The position numbers were made by a program, and so were the translations under genes. From Polyangium mundeleinium (GTDB lineage: Bacteria > Myxococcota_A > Polyangia > Polyangiales > Polyangiaceae), in contig NZ_JAQNDO010000001.1 in the NCBI RefSeq assembly GCF_028369105.1, positions 12,246,501-12,310,500 on the forward strand: 64,000 nucleotides of DNA, read 5' to 3'. Below, piece after piece: positions 9,318 to 20,008 of this stretch. Under the pieces are notes generated by a model that saw nothing but the letters and a program-made list of their open reading frames with translations, had not been told where the DNA came from and ran no database searches. How positions within the stretch are numbered: the first letter of the stretch is position 1; the number at the start of each line of letters is the position of its first letter.

Positions 9318-10769
9318 CTAATCGATCGAACTCGGAGGCTCGTAAGGCTTGCGGGTCGACTTCGTCCCCGTGCTCTTCGTGGACGGAGGTGGTGCCTGGG
9401 TCGAAGCCGGGCGGACGGTTTGCCCGACGGATCCAGTTTTTCCGGGCAATGCAACCGTCTGCGCGGCCGCAGGCGTGCCGGCTGCGGGGGATGGCTCGAC
9501 GTCGATCGCCTCTTCGCCCACCCCAGGCGGCGACGAGGGCGGCGCGGGATTCGCAGGCTCCGTGCGCGGCGCCTCGCCCGCCGCGATCGGCGGCAAAGGC
9601 ACGGTGTCAGGCAACCCCGCGCGCGCGACCGAGAGCGGCGCCACGCCGACGAGCACCTGCACCCCGAGCCCACTCACGACCGTGAGCACGAGGCAAGCAA
9701 GCCCCACGAGCCCCGGCGTCCAGCGCGAGCGCGCAGGCGGCGCAGGCGGCGTCGAGGCCTGAATCAGCGCGACCGACGCGCGGGTCGTCGACGCTTCTTC
9801 GAGCGGCCTCTCCGGCGCATCCGAGCGTCGCACGAGCGGGATCGTCAAGTTCATCCGGAACGAGTCCGGCCCCGACTCCGCGTACTGGTCGCGCAGCTCC
9901 GCGATCGCTTCGGTCGCGCGCTGAAAACGATCCTCGGGATGCAAGGCCGTCGCGCGGGCGAACCAGCCGTCGAACCAGGCCGGCAAGACCATGCCGCGGC
10001 GGCGTAGCGCGCGCACCGAGGGCATCTCCTCCGGCCCCTCGACGACGCGGCGGATGAGCGCGTACACGCCGTGCTCGCGCGCCTCTTCCTGCCAGTACGC
10101 CTCGCCGGTGAGCATCGTGTACGTGATGTGGCCGAGCGCGTGGATGTCGGTCGCGGGCCCGATCTGGCTGCTCTTGCCGGCGATCTGCTCGGGGGCCATG
10201 TACGTCGGCGTTCCGACGGCCTGCGTCATGTTCGAGTTCGTCCCCTCGGAGACGATCTTCGCGATGCCGAAATCGAGGATCTTCACGCACGGCGAGCCGT
10301 CGTCGCGCTCCGCGATGAACAGGTTGCCCGGCTTGAGATCACGGTGGACGATGCCCCCGGCGTGGGCCTTGTCGAGCGCGAGCGCGACCTGACCGAGGTA
10401 GACGAGCGCCTCGTCGATCGGGATGTGGCCGCGCTTCTTCAGCATCGCGCCGACCTCCTCGCCGTGGAGCAGCTCCATCACGAGGAACGGCATGCTCGTG
10501 GTCTGATCGATGCCCGCGTCGGTCACGCGCACGACGTGATCGCTCCGAATCTCGCCGGTGATCCGCGCCTCCTGGGCGAACCGATCCCGCAGCACCGCGT
10601 CTTCGAGCACGCCGGGAAGCATCACCTTGAGCGCGCACAGGCCATGCGTGCGCTCGTCGCGCGCCTCGTGGACCGCGCCCATCGCGCCCGCTTTGATGCC
10701 CCGAAGGACACGATAACGCTCGTGAAATAGCGTTCCAGTCGGGAGAAAGACCACGCTCGGGGCGCCCAT
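9318..10769 (-). CDS. transmembrane Ser/Thr protein kinase (Hanks type)
   Basis: Eukaryote-like kinase of 483 residues. The kinase domain covers about 15-275: glycine loop GIKAGAMGAVHEA, VAIK-type Lys in CALKVML, catalytic loop HRDLKPGNLF, DFGIAK, activation-segment GTPTYMAPEQ and DIHALGHITYTMLTG. A single membrane helix follows (WTPGLVGLACLVLTVVSGLGVQVLVG, near residue 355). The remaining ~110 residues form a Pro/Ala/Thr-rich tail predicted outside the cytoplasm, ending in a basic stretch. The glycine loop reads GxxAGAMG rather than GxGGMG, which may affect nucleotide binding. It is followed 9 bp later by the TPR/PEGA-like gene. The same gene pair recurs at 48.9-51.5 kb. Substrates are unknown. 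Confidence 0.93.
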   Translation of the reverse strand: MGAPSVVFLPTGTLFHERYRVLRGIKAGAMGAVHEARDERTHGLCALKVMLPGVLEDAVLRDRFAQEARITGEIRSDHVVRVTDAGIDQTTSMPFLVMELLHGEEVGAMLKKRGHIPIDEALVYLGQVALALDKAHAGGIVHRDLKPGNLFIAERDDGSPCVKILDFGIAKIVSEGTNSNMTQAVGTPTYMAPEQIAGKSSQIGPATDIHALGHITYTMLTGEAYWQEEAREHGVYALIRRVVEGPEEMPSVRALRRRGMVLPAWFDGWFARATALHPEDRFQRATEAIAELRDQYAESGPDSFRMNLTIPLVRRSDAPERPLEEASTTRASVALIQASTPPAPPARSRWTPGLVGLACLVLTVVSGLGVQVLVGVAPLSVARAGLPDTVPLPPIAAGEAPRTEPANPAPPSSPPGVGEEAIDVEPSPAAGTPAAAQTVALPGKTGSVGQTVRPASTQAPPPSTKSTGTKSTRKPYEPPSSID

Positions 10770-10920
10770 GCGTTCCTCGGATTATCCCCCATTATGCCAG
10801 AGTTCAGGCACCAGGGACCAAGATCCTACGCTTCACGCACGATGTGATCCCCGACCCCCTCTCGTCCGGGCAAAGCCCGACCGATTCACCCCCCGAGGCG
10901 AGCTCGCTTCGCGATCTCGC

Positions 10921-10943
10921 AGAGCGCCGAACTGTTCGGCGCT

Positions 10944-10945
<2 letters not shown>
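10921..10945 (-). terminator. strong stem-loop at the 3' end of the FHA activator gene
   Basis: Perfect inverted repeat with 11-bp arms (AGAGCGCCGAA and TTCGGCGCTCT) and a 3-base loop. It begins inside the TAG stop of the FHA/AAA+ gene. On the minus strand it would fold directly after translation ends. There is no U tract, so it may act as a factor-assisted terminator or a 3' mRNA stabiliser. Confidence 0.55.
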
Positions 10946-12383
<1,438 letters not shown>

Positions 12384-12906
12384 GTTCTCGTCGTTCCCTT
12401 CGTTCCGATGGACAGCACCGCTCGCGGAACCGTAGGTCGAGCACGCCCCGAAACGCAAGCCACCATGCGTCGGGGTGTTCGCTTCGAACCACCCCCGAGG
12501 TGAGCGCGGGCCGTGTGTCCCCTCGCGGAGCGGCTGTCCAACCTGGCCACGGTGGGCCCGCTTCCCTTTCCCCAGCGCCCCGCCCCTCCACCTCGACGAC
12601 GCGGACACCTCGGCGGGCCCTCCACACGAAAAACGTTTCCTTGTCAACAGTCAAGTTCCCTGTGTGGAATTGCACCAAGTTGCGCCGGTGCGGAGGTGCG
12701 CGCCGTGGTGGGGAGACTGCGTCGCAGACCTGATGAGGCAAAGCATCACCGTAGGGCATGTGCGTCAGCCCGATTCCGCCCAAACGCGGGCCCGCGAAGC
12801 GCCAATCGAGCAGAATCGGCTCGACAATCCTATGACATGTCCAGTTTCTCGGCCTTTTTCTCTCGTGGCATGGCGAATGCAAAAACATGGGAGCGAGGCT
12901 CTCCCT
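12384..12906 (+). other. divergent intergenic region between FHA activator and unknown gene
   Basis: 523 bp between two divergent genes, so it must hold promoters for both. Open reading frames cross it on both strands, but with codon use unlike the flanking genes. The stretch around 12625-12670 is A/T-richer than its surroundings and is a likely promoter zone. I found no convincing -24/-12 or -35/-10 pair. A Shine-Dalgarno-like GGAGCGAGG precedes the plus-strand start at 12907. Confidence 0.4.
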
Positions 12907-13686
12907 ATGAACAGCTTGAAGACCCTCTACGAACCACGCGTCCTTTCTCTCCGCGCCGAGGTCGAGAATGACCACGTCCTCGGCGAGATCCTGGCGGCCG
13001 ACGCATCCCCCGTCCTGGTCGAGTGCTTCTTGCTCGAATGGTTCGCTCGGACGCCCTATCTCATGCAACCGACCGCGCGCTGGTCGAGGCGCGCCGCCGA
13101 GCAATGCGACAAGCTCGGGCTCGGTGCCGTCGCCCAGTCGTTCCGCGAACACGCGGCGGAGGAAGACGTCCGCGCCTCGCTCGTCCTGCGCGACGCGCGC
13201 GCCGTCGCTCAGATCATCAACATGCGGTGCGGCATCTCCATCGACGTCGCCATGCTCGCCGAGCGCCCGACCGTCGTCATGCGGGCCTACCGTGTGCTGA
13301 ACGAGGAGGTCCTCGGGGCCGACCTGCCCCTCGGGTATGCCGCGATCCAGTACGAGATCGAGCGCGTCACGAGCGCGCTCAGCATCGGGCTCTTGCTCCA
13401 GGCCCAGCGGGTGCTCGGCGTGGACATGGCCGAGCGGCTCACGTGGCTGCGAAAGCGCGCGACGGTCGGCGTGGAGCGCGCGGCGCTTTATGCCGCGACG
13501 CTGGAGACGATCCTCGACGGGATGCCGGAGGCCGCCGAGCAGCTCGCGGAGATCGGCGCCGGCGCGCTCGACATCTACCGGCATTTTTTGCGCGAATGCG
13601 TGCAGGCCGCGCAGGCGAGCGCACGCGCGATCACGGGCGAGCGGCCCTCGAACCCGCGGAGCTCGCAGTCCGAGCTCTGCTACTGA
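12907..13686 (+). CDS. helical protein of unknown function, possibly heme-oxygenase-like fold
   Basis: Protein of 259 residues from ATG 12907, which has GGAGCGAGG upstream. It is almost entirely helical and lacks a signal or membrane helix. Conserved-looking acidic and His residues recur on helices: FREHAAEEDVRASLVLRDARAVAQIIN, GYAAIQYEIERVTSALSIGLLL, LYAATLETILDGMPEAAEQLAEIGAGALDIYRHFLREC. This spacing is reminiscent of heme-oxygenase-like di-metal or TENA/PqqC-type helical bundles, but the assignment is weak. It is divergent from the FHA activator and ends 12 bp from the convergent VWA gene. No function is claimed. Confidence 0.6.
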   Translation: MNSLKTLYEPRVLSLRAEVENDHVLGEILAADASPVLVECFLLEWFARTPYLMQPTARWSRRAAEQCDKLGLGAVAQSFREHAAEEDVRASLVLRDARAVAQIINMRCGISIDVAMLAERPTVVMRAYRVLNEEVLGADLPLGYAAIQYEIERVTSALSIGLLLQAQRVLGVDMAERLTWLRKRATVGVERAALYAATLETILDGMPEAAEQLAEIGAGALDIYRHFLRECVQAAQASARAITGERPSNPRSSQSELCY

Positions 13687-13698
13687 GTGGAATGGTTT

Positions 13699-16600
13699 TT
13701 ACAGGGAGGTACGCGCGATCCTGCGGAGCCGCTCGATCCCCTCTTCCACGTCGGCGAGCGTGATCTCGCGGAAGCGCAGCGGCGAGGGGCCAGGAATCGA
13801 AGGGTCGTACACGAGGCCACGCGGGCGGACGTTTCCCTGGCGGAGGACGTCGGTCACGAAACGGACGCGCTCCTCCTGATCGGCCGGGACGAGCTCTTTT
13901 TCGTATTTCGCGAGCACCTCCGCGATGTGCTCCTCGATGCGCTGCTTGTCGAGCTCGGTCTCGGCGACGCCGGTGATGATCGGGATGAGGAGGTTCGCGC
14001 GTTCGAGCGGCAAATACAGGCCGCGGGCCGTCCGCGCCACCGTCTTGAACACGTCCTCGGCGCCCACGTATTGACGCAGCGTGGGCAGGCAGCCGACGGC
14101 GTGAATGACAATGCCCATCTCGCGGGCGTTTTCGGCCTGCGCATACCAGTGGTGCCCGCAAGGGCAGCCCTGGGGGAAGGCGTCGCCGGAAGGCTCCACG
14201 CCGTGCGGCGGCGCGTCGCCGACCCAGACGACGACACGCGCCGCGCGGGGCCGCCAATCGAGCCGCACGAGGTCGAAGAGCCCGTCCGTCACCGATTCCG
14301 GGCCGTCGCCGCCGCCCGAGGCCTCCATGCGCTCGACGCCCTTCTTGATCGACGCGATATCGGCGGTGAGGGGCACGACCCGGCTCGCGAAGGAGCGATC
14401 CTGCGGGGGATGGTCGCGGTAGCTCACGAGGCCGAGGCGCAGGCTGCGGCAGAGCGGGGCGTGACGAAGGGCGTCGATGATCTCGACGAGCCTGCGCTTC
14501 ACCTGCTCGATGTATTCGCCCATGCTCCCCGTCTCGTCGACGAGGAACACGAGATCGAGCTCGCCGACCCCGGCGCTCGCCACGCGGGCGATCATTTCGG
14601 GTGAATACGCCTCGGAGTCGTTCGATTGCAGCGACGGCGCATTCTGCGAGCGGCCTTGCGGCGCCGGCCTCGCCGGAGCGGGCGCGGACGCCGGTTTCGG
14701 GGCGGGGGCGCCTGCGTCGAGGGTCGCGAGCTTGGGCGGCATGGACAGCGCGTCGTCGTCCGCCACCTCGCGGTCCTCCATCGGCATGAAGTCCATCGTC
14801 GCCGACGCCGCTTCCTCTTTTGCTTTCCCGCCGATCCCGAAGGCTTCCTTCACCTTCGAGAAAAACCCTCCGCCCCTGGACTTGGACGCCTCGACCGAGG
14901 CGAAGTCGGGTGGCGGCGGCGCTTTGGCCGCGGGCGGCGCGCCAAACGCCGGGGAGGGCGGCGGAGGCGCTCCCGGCGCGGGGGGCGGGGCGCCCTTGGC
15001 CATCAAGGGTCGCGCAGCACGCGGGCCGGCGGATGCCACGGGCGGGGCAGAGCTCCGAATCGTGCCGGCGCGCGTGCTCTCCTCTCGCTCCTCCCCGAAC
15101 GAGAGCGATCGCGCGGAGAGCCTATCCATGCCACCGCCCCCTCGCTCCCGCCTCGCCTTTTCGGGGAACGGCCCCGCGCCTTCCGCGACCGGCGCATCTT
15201 CCGCCTCCTCCTCGAATTCGTCCTCGCCCCCGTCCGCGTGCGAGGCCACGGCCTCCATTTGCACCTTCTTCGCGGGCCCCTCGACACGTTTCTCGCTGTC
15301 CTCGGCCACGAGCGCCGTGTACGGGCTCAGGAGCTTGTGCTTGAGCGCGAGCGCGAGCACCTCCAGGCGCACCTCGGCCGCCTCCCCGGGCGCCTCGGCG
15401 AGCCGCGACAAACGCGCGTCGATGCGAAGCTTCGCCCACAGCCGTTCGAGCCCCGGGATCTGATCGGATTGCTCCGGCAGCTCCACGTCGACCTCCTGCC
15501 GAAACGGCTCGCCCGTCGCGCGCTCCGCCGTGAGCACGAGCCGGCTCTTCCCCGACCCGGCAAAACGCCCGAGGAGCTGCACGGTTTGTCCCCCAAAGAG
15601 CTCGGGCACCGGGCTCGGATACACGTCCACGGGCATCGCATCGTCCCAGGACAAACGCAGGTTCGTGAGCACGGGGCCGGCCTGGCGAACGCGGCGCGCG
15701 AACCGCGGCACGACGGTCTCGACGTCCTCGCCGGGCAAAAGCACGTCGCTCGCGCCGCCGCCCGCCCGCGCGAGCCGCTCGACGAGATACCGATTCACGG
15801 AAGGCCCCACGCCGAGCACGTAAAGGCGCGTCTCCTTGCCGAGGATCTCCGGCGCGCGCCGGAAGACCCGCCCCTCGTTGCCCACGGCGCCGTCCGTGAG
15901 CAGCACGACGAGCCGCGTCCGCCCCTTCTCGGTGGGCAATTTCGCCGCGCGGATGAGCGCCTCTTCGAGCTCCGTGCCGCCGCGCGCCGTCATGCTCCGG
16001 AGGAACACGTCGATCTCCTCGACCCATTCTTTCGTGATCGGGACGAACGTCTCGCCTCGTTTGTCCGCGGCGATCCGGTCGTGATCAAACGCGAAGACCT
16101 GCGCGCGATCGCCCGGCCCGAGGTGATCGAGGATCAAGCGCACCGCGCGCCGGGCCTGCGAGAGGCTCTGGCCGCGCATCGAGCACGATCGATCGACGAG
16201 GAAGACGACGTCCCGCGGCAGCCCCACCTTGGCGAGCTCGCGCGTCGCCGCCACGACCACGCCGCAATATTCGCATTTCCACGCCGGCCCGAGGCCCGGC
16301 CATTCCTTCACGACCGAAGGATCCCGCAGCGCGCCGCCGCAGTTGTTGCAGCGGAACGTACGGTGATCGCCGCCCGGGCCGGCCTCCGCGAGCGAGAGAT
16401 CCTCGATCGGCGCGACCGGCGGCGTCACGACGAGCAGGAACGTGCCCATCTTGTCGGCCTGGCGCTCGAAATGAACCCGAGGCCGCACGCCCTTGTCGTG
16501 CGGTGCTTGGTAGGCGAGCACGAAATCGCGGTTCGGGACGGTCTCTGACGCGTGCAGCTTCACGCGGAAAGCGCCGCCTTCGAGGGGCTCGACGTCGAGC

Positions 16601-17217
16601 CGGTGCGAGGGCGAGCGCGGCGGCTCGATCGGCACGCCGGCGCGGATCTCCACGCAGACGCTCACGTCCGCTTTCCGCTCGCCCGTCGCCGCGCGTGGCG
16701 GGCGAATCGCCCCCGCGTCCGGCACCTCGGCGGCCGTCCTCGCGTGGTAACGCTCGGTCGTGACCATCGGGAACACGAAACGCCACTCGCCCTCATCGAA
16801 CGCGAGCTTCTCCTGATACCCGAGCGTGACCTCGATCGTCTCCCCGTCCGGGATGTTCGCGACACTCAGCGTGAACAGGTTCGGCCGATCCTGTTCGAGC
16901 AACGTCGCGCTGCGCCCCTCGCGTCGCGCGGCCTCGTAGGCGCGCTTCGCTTCTTCCTTTTCCTTGACGACGGCCTCGACCGTTCGTGCGCCGATGCGAA
17001 AACGCATCGTGTGCACCGACGCCTCGTGCGGGAGCGGGAAGAGGTATTCGGCCTCGATGGGTCCGCCCGTCGTGTTGCGAAAACGCTGCTTCAGCGTGAC
17101 GCTCGCGACGGGGCCGTTGATCGTGGCCTCGACGTCGGTGTGTTCGAGCGGCAAAGGCGTGCCGCTCGACGTGCGCATGCTGCCCTGGGTGATTCGGTCG
17201 GTCGTGGGATCGGTCAT
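13699..17217 (-). CDS. VIT domain + zinc ribbon + two VWA domains
   Basis: Large protein of 1172 residues without a signal peptide. Order: VIT domain (about 20-150; RFRNTTGGPIEAEYLFPLPHEASV); a four-Cys zinc ribbon (about 293-330; CNNCGG and CEYCGV); a VWA domain (about 340-510) with MIDAS DRSCSMRG and LLTDGAVGNEG; a beta/helical region; a long low-complexity Pro/Ala-rich linker (about 690-900); and a second VWA domain (about 905-1090) with MIDAS DETGSMG, GLVSYRDHPPQD and VVVWVGDAPPHG. A Cys/His cluster (CPCGHHWYAQ) lies in the second VWA. VIT-VWA proteins resemble inter-alpha-trypsin inhibitor heavy chains. The internal zinc ribbon and second VWA are unusual. Likely a cytoplasmic scaffold; its role is unknown. 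Confidence 0.88.
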   Translation of the reverse strand: MTDPTTDRITQGSMRTSSGTPLPLEHTDVEATINGPVASVTLKQRFRNTTGGPIEAEYLFPLPHEASVHTMRFRIGARTVEAVVKEKEEAKRAYEAARREGRSATLLEQDRPNLFTLSVANIPDGETIEVTLGYQEKLAFDEGEWRFVFPMVTTERYHARTAAEVPDAGAIRPPRAATGERKADVSVCVEIRAGVPIEPPRSPSHRLDVEPLEGGAFRVKLHASETVPNRDFVLAYQAPHDKGVRPRVHFERQADKMGTFLLVVTPPVAPIEDLSLAEAGPGGDHRTFRCNNCGGALRDPSVVKEWPGLGPAWKCEYCGVVVAATRELAKVGLPRDVVFLVDRSCSMRGQSLSQARRAVRLILDHLGPGDRAQVFAFDHDRIAADKRGETFVPITKEWVEEIDVFLRSMTARGGTELEEALIRAAKLPTEKGRTRLVVLLTDGAVGNEGRVFRRAPEILGKETRLYVLGVGPSVNRYLVERLARAGGGASDVLLPGEDVETVVPRFARRVRQAGPVLTNLRLSWDDAMPVDVYPSPVPELFGGQTVQLLGRFAGSGKSRLVLTAERATGEPFRQEVDVELPEQSDQIPGLERLWAKLRIDARLSRLAEAPGEAAEVRLEVLALALKHKLLSPYTALVAEDSEKRVEGPAKKVQMEAVASHADGGEDEFEEEAEDAPVAEGAGPFPEKARRERGGGGMDRLSARSLSFGEEREESTRAGTIRSSAPPVASAGPRAARPLMAKGAPPPAPGAPPPPSPAFGAPPAAKAPPPPDFASVEASKSRGGGFFSKVKEAFGIGGKAKEEAASATMDFMPMEDREVADDDALSMPPKLATLDAGAPAPKPASAPAPARPAPQGRSQNAPSLQSNDSEAYSPEMIARVASAGVGELDLVFLVDETGSMGEYIEQVKRRLVEIIDALRHAPLCRSLRLGLVSYRDHPPQDRSFASRVVPLTADIASIKKGVERMEASGGGDGPESVTDGLFDLVRLDWRPRAARVVVWVGDAPPHGVEPSGDAFPQGCPCGHHWYAQAENAREMGIVIHAVGCLPTLRQYVGAEDVFKTVARTARGLYLPLERANLLIPIITGVAETELDKQRIEEHIAEVLAKYEKELVPADQEERVRFVTDVLRQGNVRPRGLVYDPSIPGPSPLRFREITLADVEEGIERLRRIARTSL

Positions 17218-17264
17218 GGCGGGCCGAGGCAGATGCTACACCGATCGGCGCGTCGTTCTACCGA

Positions 17265-18488
17265 TCAAGACGTGCGCCGCCCCGGATCGAGCGCGCAGAG
17301 CGAGGCGACGAGCGAGGTGAAGCCAGGCGCGCGCTCGTCGGCCGAACGCGACGAGCGTGGTCCGTCCTCGGGCGAAAGCAGGTGCTCGGCCGCGGGCAAT
17401 CGATACCCCGAGCCGAGCGCAACCGCGCGCAAGAGCTCCGAGGCGTCGTCGCGCCGCTCCTGGTCCCAGTCCGTCTCCACGATGTGCACGAGCAGCTCCG
17501 CTTGCAGCGGCACGTCGCCGATCGCGAGCGCCTCGGCCAGCGTGGCCCAGCAAAAATCGGCCGAGCTCGCCTCGCCGAGCTGCGCGCAGAGCCTCGCCAC
17601 GCGCGCGGCGAGCCGCACGTCTTCGAGCGTGCCGGGGCGCGACCGCCATTTGCGTTCGAGTTGCCCGAGCACCACCTCGGCGAGCGCGCGCGCTTTCGAA
17701 GCGTCACCAAAACACGCGAGCACCTCGGCGCGGCGCAGCTCGAAGACGAGCCGCTCCGCCTCGCTGGCCTCCACAGTGTAACGCGCCGCGAGCGCGAGCG
17801 CCTCGTCGGGGCGGCCGAGGTGGCAAAGCGCGGAGAGCGCGGCCTCCTTGCGGGCCCATTCGAGCGCGGGGGGATCGGTCACGCCGCGGCGCGAGACGAG
17901 CGCGAGCGAGACGACGTCCTCGAGCCTGCGCGCCGCGAGCAGCGCCGAAAGCGCCTCCGTCGCCGACGCGAGCGCGATCGTCCGCGCCGCGGCCGGCTCC
18001 AGCGCGAGCACGCTCTCCCATTGCGCGCGTGACACGCGCAAGAGCCCCGCGCCGATCTCCGCACCGAGCCCGAGCGAACGCACGCGCCCGAGGTGCAAGA
18101 GCGCCTCATCGAGGCGACCTGCCGCGCGCTCCGCGGCGCCGAGCCCGACGAGCGCGGAGACGGCGAACGCGAGCGCCTCGGCCGATCGTTTCTGCCGCGC
18201 GATCACCGCATAATAGCGAACCGCGGCCTCTGCGATGCGGCGCGCGTCCTCGTGCCTGCCGAGGTGCCCCGCGACGATCGTGGCCTCCTCGAAGCACGGG
18301 GCGAGCGCCGCGGGCCGCTCCTCGCGGCTCTGCGCGAGCGCCCGGGCGAGCGCCTGCGTGATCGCCCCCGACCATGCGGCGAGCTCCCATCGAACGGCGC
18401 GGCCGCGAAGGCTGAGGAATTCATCGACGACGAATCGATCGTCGACGCCCGAGCGCGCCGCGGGCGAGCGCTGTGCAGCAAGGTTCAT
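17265..18488 (-). CDS. TPR-like alpha-helical repeat protein
   Basis: Protein of 407 residues made of repeated Ala/Leu-rich helix pairs, with TPR-like spacing (AALAPCFEEATIVAGHLGRHEDARRIAEAAVRYY, GLGAAERAAGRLDEALLHLGRVRSLGLG, ALSALCHLGRPDEALALAARYT, RAEVLACFGDASKARALAEVVLGQLERKW). No signal, membrane helix or catalytic motif is visible. It sits 47 bp upstream of the VIT/VWA gene on the same strand. An operon is plausible, and it may serve as a protein-binding partner for that scaffold. The family is not recognised beyond the repeat architecture. Confidence 0.7.
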   Translation of the reverse strand: MNLAAQRSPAARSGVDDRFVVDEFLSLRGRAVRWELAAWSGAITQALARALAQSREERPAALAPCFEEATIVAGHLGRHEDARRIAEAAVRYYAVIARQKRSAEALAFAVSALVGLGAAERAAGRLDEALLHLGRVRSLGLGAEIGAGLLRVSRAQWESVLALEPAAARTIALASATEALSALLAARRLEDVVSLALVSRRGVTDPPALEWARKEAALSALCHLGRPDEALALAARYTVEASEAERLVFELRRAEVLACFGDASKARALAEVVLGQLERKWRSRPGTLEDVRLAARVARLCAQLGEASSADFCWATLAEALAIGDVPLQAELLVHIVETDWDQERRDDASELLRAVALGSGYRLPAAEHLLSPEDGPRSSRSADERAPGFTSLVASLCALDPGRRTS

Positions 18489-18701
18489 GCGAGCCTCGTT
18501 GAAAACGCGTGCGTCCGCGCGCCGCGCAGCGCGGGCAGCCGGCGCGTCCGGCCCGCCCTCGCCGCGTCCCTCTTCCGAGCCGCGGTACGTCTGCTTTCTT
18601 TAATGGATCGCCCGGCGCATTTCAATGAACGATGCCCTGCACGCGGACATTGTGTGTCCGAGGATGGCCCGTGCCCCCGGCGCTGCTAGCCTCGCCGCAC
18701 G

Positions 18702-19799
18702 ATGGCCTCGAAAGACCTCTTCGAACCGCTCACGTTTCGCAACGGCCTCACGGCGCGCAATCGCATCGCGCTCGCCCCCATGACGAACCAGCAGAGCCAC
18801 GCCGACGGCACGCTCTCCGACGACGAGCTCCGCTGGCTCGCCCTGCGGGCCGAAGGCGGCTTCGGTGTCGTCGCGACGTGCGCCGCGCACGTCACGCTCG
18901 ACGGCCAGGGCTGGCCCGGCGAGCTCGGCATCTACGACGACAAGCTCTTGCCGGGCCTCACGCGCCTCGCCGCGGCGCTCCGCGAGCGCGGCACCGTCTC
19001 CATCGTCCAGATCTTCCACGGCGGCGCCCGCGCCGACGCGAGCGTCACCGGCACGCGCCCGTGGAGCGCGAGCGAGATCGAAGGCGACCCCGCGAACCCG
19101 CGCGCCGCCACGCCCGAGGACATCCAGCGCGTGATCGCCGCCTTCCGCGACGCCGCCGTACGCGCGCACCGCGCGGGCTTCGACGGCGTCCAGCTCCACG
19201 GCGCGCACGGCTACCTCCTCGGCCAGTTCCTCAGCGCGACCGGCAACAAGCGCGACGACGCCTACGGCGGCTCCTTCGAGAACCGCGCGCGACTCCTCCG
19301 CGAAGCCACGCGCGCCGTGCGTGCCGCCGTCCCTGCTTCGTTCCTCGTCGGCGTGCGGATCTCGCCCGAAGACTGGGGCCAGGCGAAGGGCCTCGACCTC
19401 GACGAGAGCCTCACGCTCACGGGCTGGCTCGGCGACGACGGCATCGACTTCCTCGGCGTCTCGCTCTGGGACAGCTTCGCCAACACGAAGAAGCGCCCCG
19501 CCGAGCATCCCATCCCGCTCTTCCGCCGCGCTCTCCCGGCGAACGTTCCGCTCTTCGTCGCGGGCAAGATCTGGACGCGCGCCGAGGCCGAGTCGCTCCT
19601 CGCCCTTGGCGCCGACGGCGTCTCGCTCGCGCGCGCTGGCATCCTGAACCCCGACTGGCCGCTCCGCACGCGCGACGCGGCGTGGGAGCCCCGCCGCCCT
19701 CCGATGAGCGCCGAGGACCTCCTCGAACGTGGCCTCAGCCCGAAGTTCGTCGACTACATGCGGCGCTGGAAGGGTTTTGTCGCTGACGAAACGCGTTAG
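18702..19799 (+). CDS. NADH:flavin oxidoreductase, Old Yellow Enzyme family
   Basis: FMN-dependent TIM-barrel oxidoreductase of 365 residues, cytoplasmic. Visible family marks: N-terminal LFEPLTFRNGLTARNRIALAPMTN; QIFHGGARAD; the HxxH-type substrate motif in VQLHGAHGYLLGQFLS; NKRDDAYGGSFENRARLLREA; and the phosphate-binding end VAGKIWTRAEAESLLALGADGVSLAR. Such enzymes reduce activated C=C bonds of enones and related compounds using NAD(P)H; the physiological substrate here is unknown. It is a single-gene unit: divergent from the TPR-like gene upstream, and followed after 18 bp by a large hairpin that probably ends its transcript. Confidence 0.92.
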   Translation: MASKDLFEPLTFRNGLTARNRIALAPMTNQQSHADGTLSDDELRWLALRAEGGFGVVATCAAHVTLDGQGWPGELGIYDDKLLPGLTRLAAALRERGTVSIVQIFHGGARADASVTGTRPWSASEIEGDPANPRAATPEDIQRVIAAFRDAAVRAHRAGFDGVQLHGAHGYLLGQFLSATGNKRDDAYGGSFENRARLLREATRAVRAAVPASFLVGVRISPEDWGQAKGLDLDESLTLTGWLGDDGIDFLGVSLWDSFANTKKRPAEHPIPLFRRALPANVPLFVAGKIWTRAEAESLLALGADGVSLARAGILNPDWPLRTRDAAWEPRRPPMSAEDLLERGLSPKFVDYMRRWKGFVADETR

Positions 19800-19817
19800 A
19801 GCGCTGCGCCAAAAGAA

Positions 19818-19871
19818 CGCTCGCGAGGGCGCGGGGAAGAAGGGGTCCCGGAACCCGCGCCCCCGCGAGCG
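19818..19871 (+). terminator. long hairpin downstream of the OYE gene
   Basis: Inverted repeat starting 18 bp after the OYE stop. Arms CGCTCGCG + A + GGGCGCGGG and CCCGCGCCC + C + CGCGAGCG pair with one mismatch around an 18-base loop. It is very stable and lacks a U tract. It probably separates the OYE transcript from the VanW gene. Confidence 0.6.
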
Positions 19872-19879
19872 GCGTGACA

Positions 19880-19907
19880 CACGGCGGTCGACCAACGAAC
19901 CGCCGTG
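19880..19907 (+). promoter_or_regulatory. inverted repeat upstream of the VanW gene
   Basis: Perfect 9-bp arms (CACGGCGGT and ACCGCCGTG) around a 10-base spacer, about 100 bp before the VanW start. The next ~70 bp contain an A/T-richer stretch with TGCAA-N5-TTGCA (near 19940-19955). This could be an operator with a promoter, or a second terminator stem. Function is inferred from position. Confidence 0.35.
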
Positions 19908-20008
19908 CCACGACATCCCTTCTAAACCACCTCGGATGCTTTTGCAACTCTATTGCATTGGTCCGTTCGCTTGACGCGACGCCCCTCTCTTTCCAAGATG
20001 CCCGGGCG

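Noticed and set aside
5511-10007. Very long antisense open frame opposite the lipoprotein and kinase genes
   Set aside because: Arg/Ala-rich translation with no domains; a product of high G/C third positions on the coding strand.
12655-12675. Sigma-54 promoter (TTGCAC ... TTGC) before the FHA activator region
   Set aside because: Spacing between the two elements is 4 rather than 5 bases and the -24 GG is not present.
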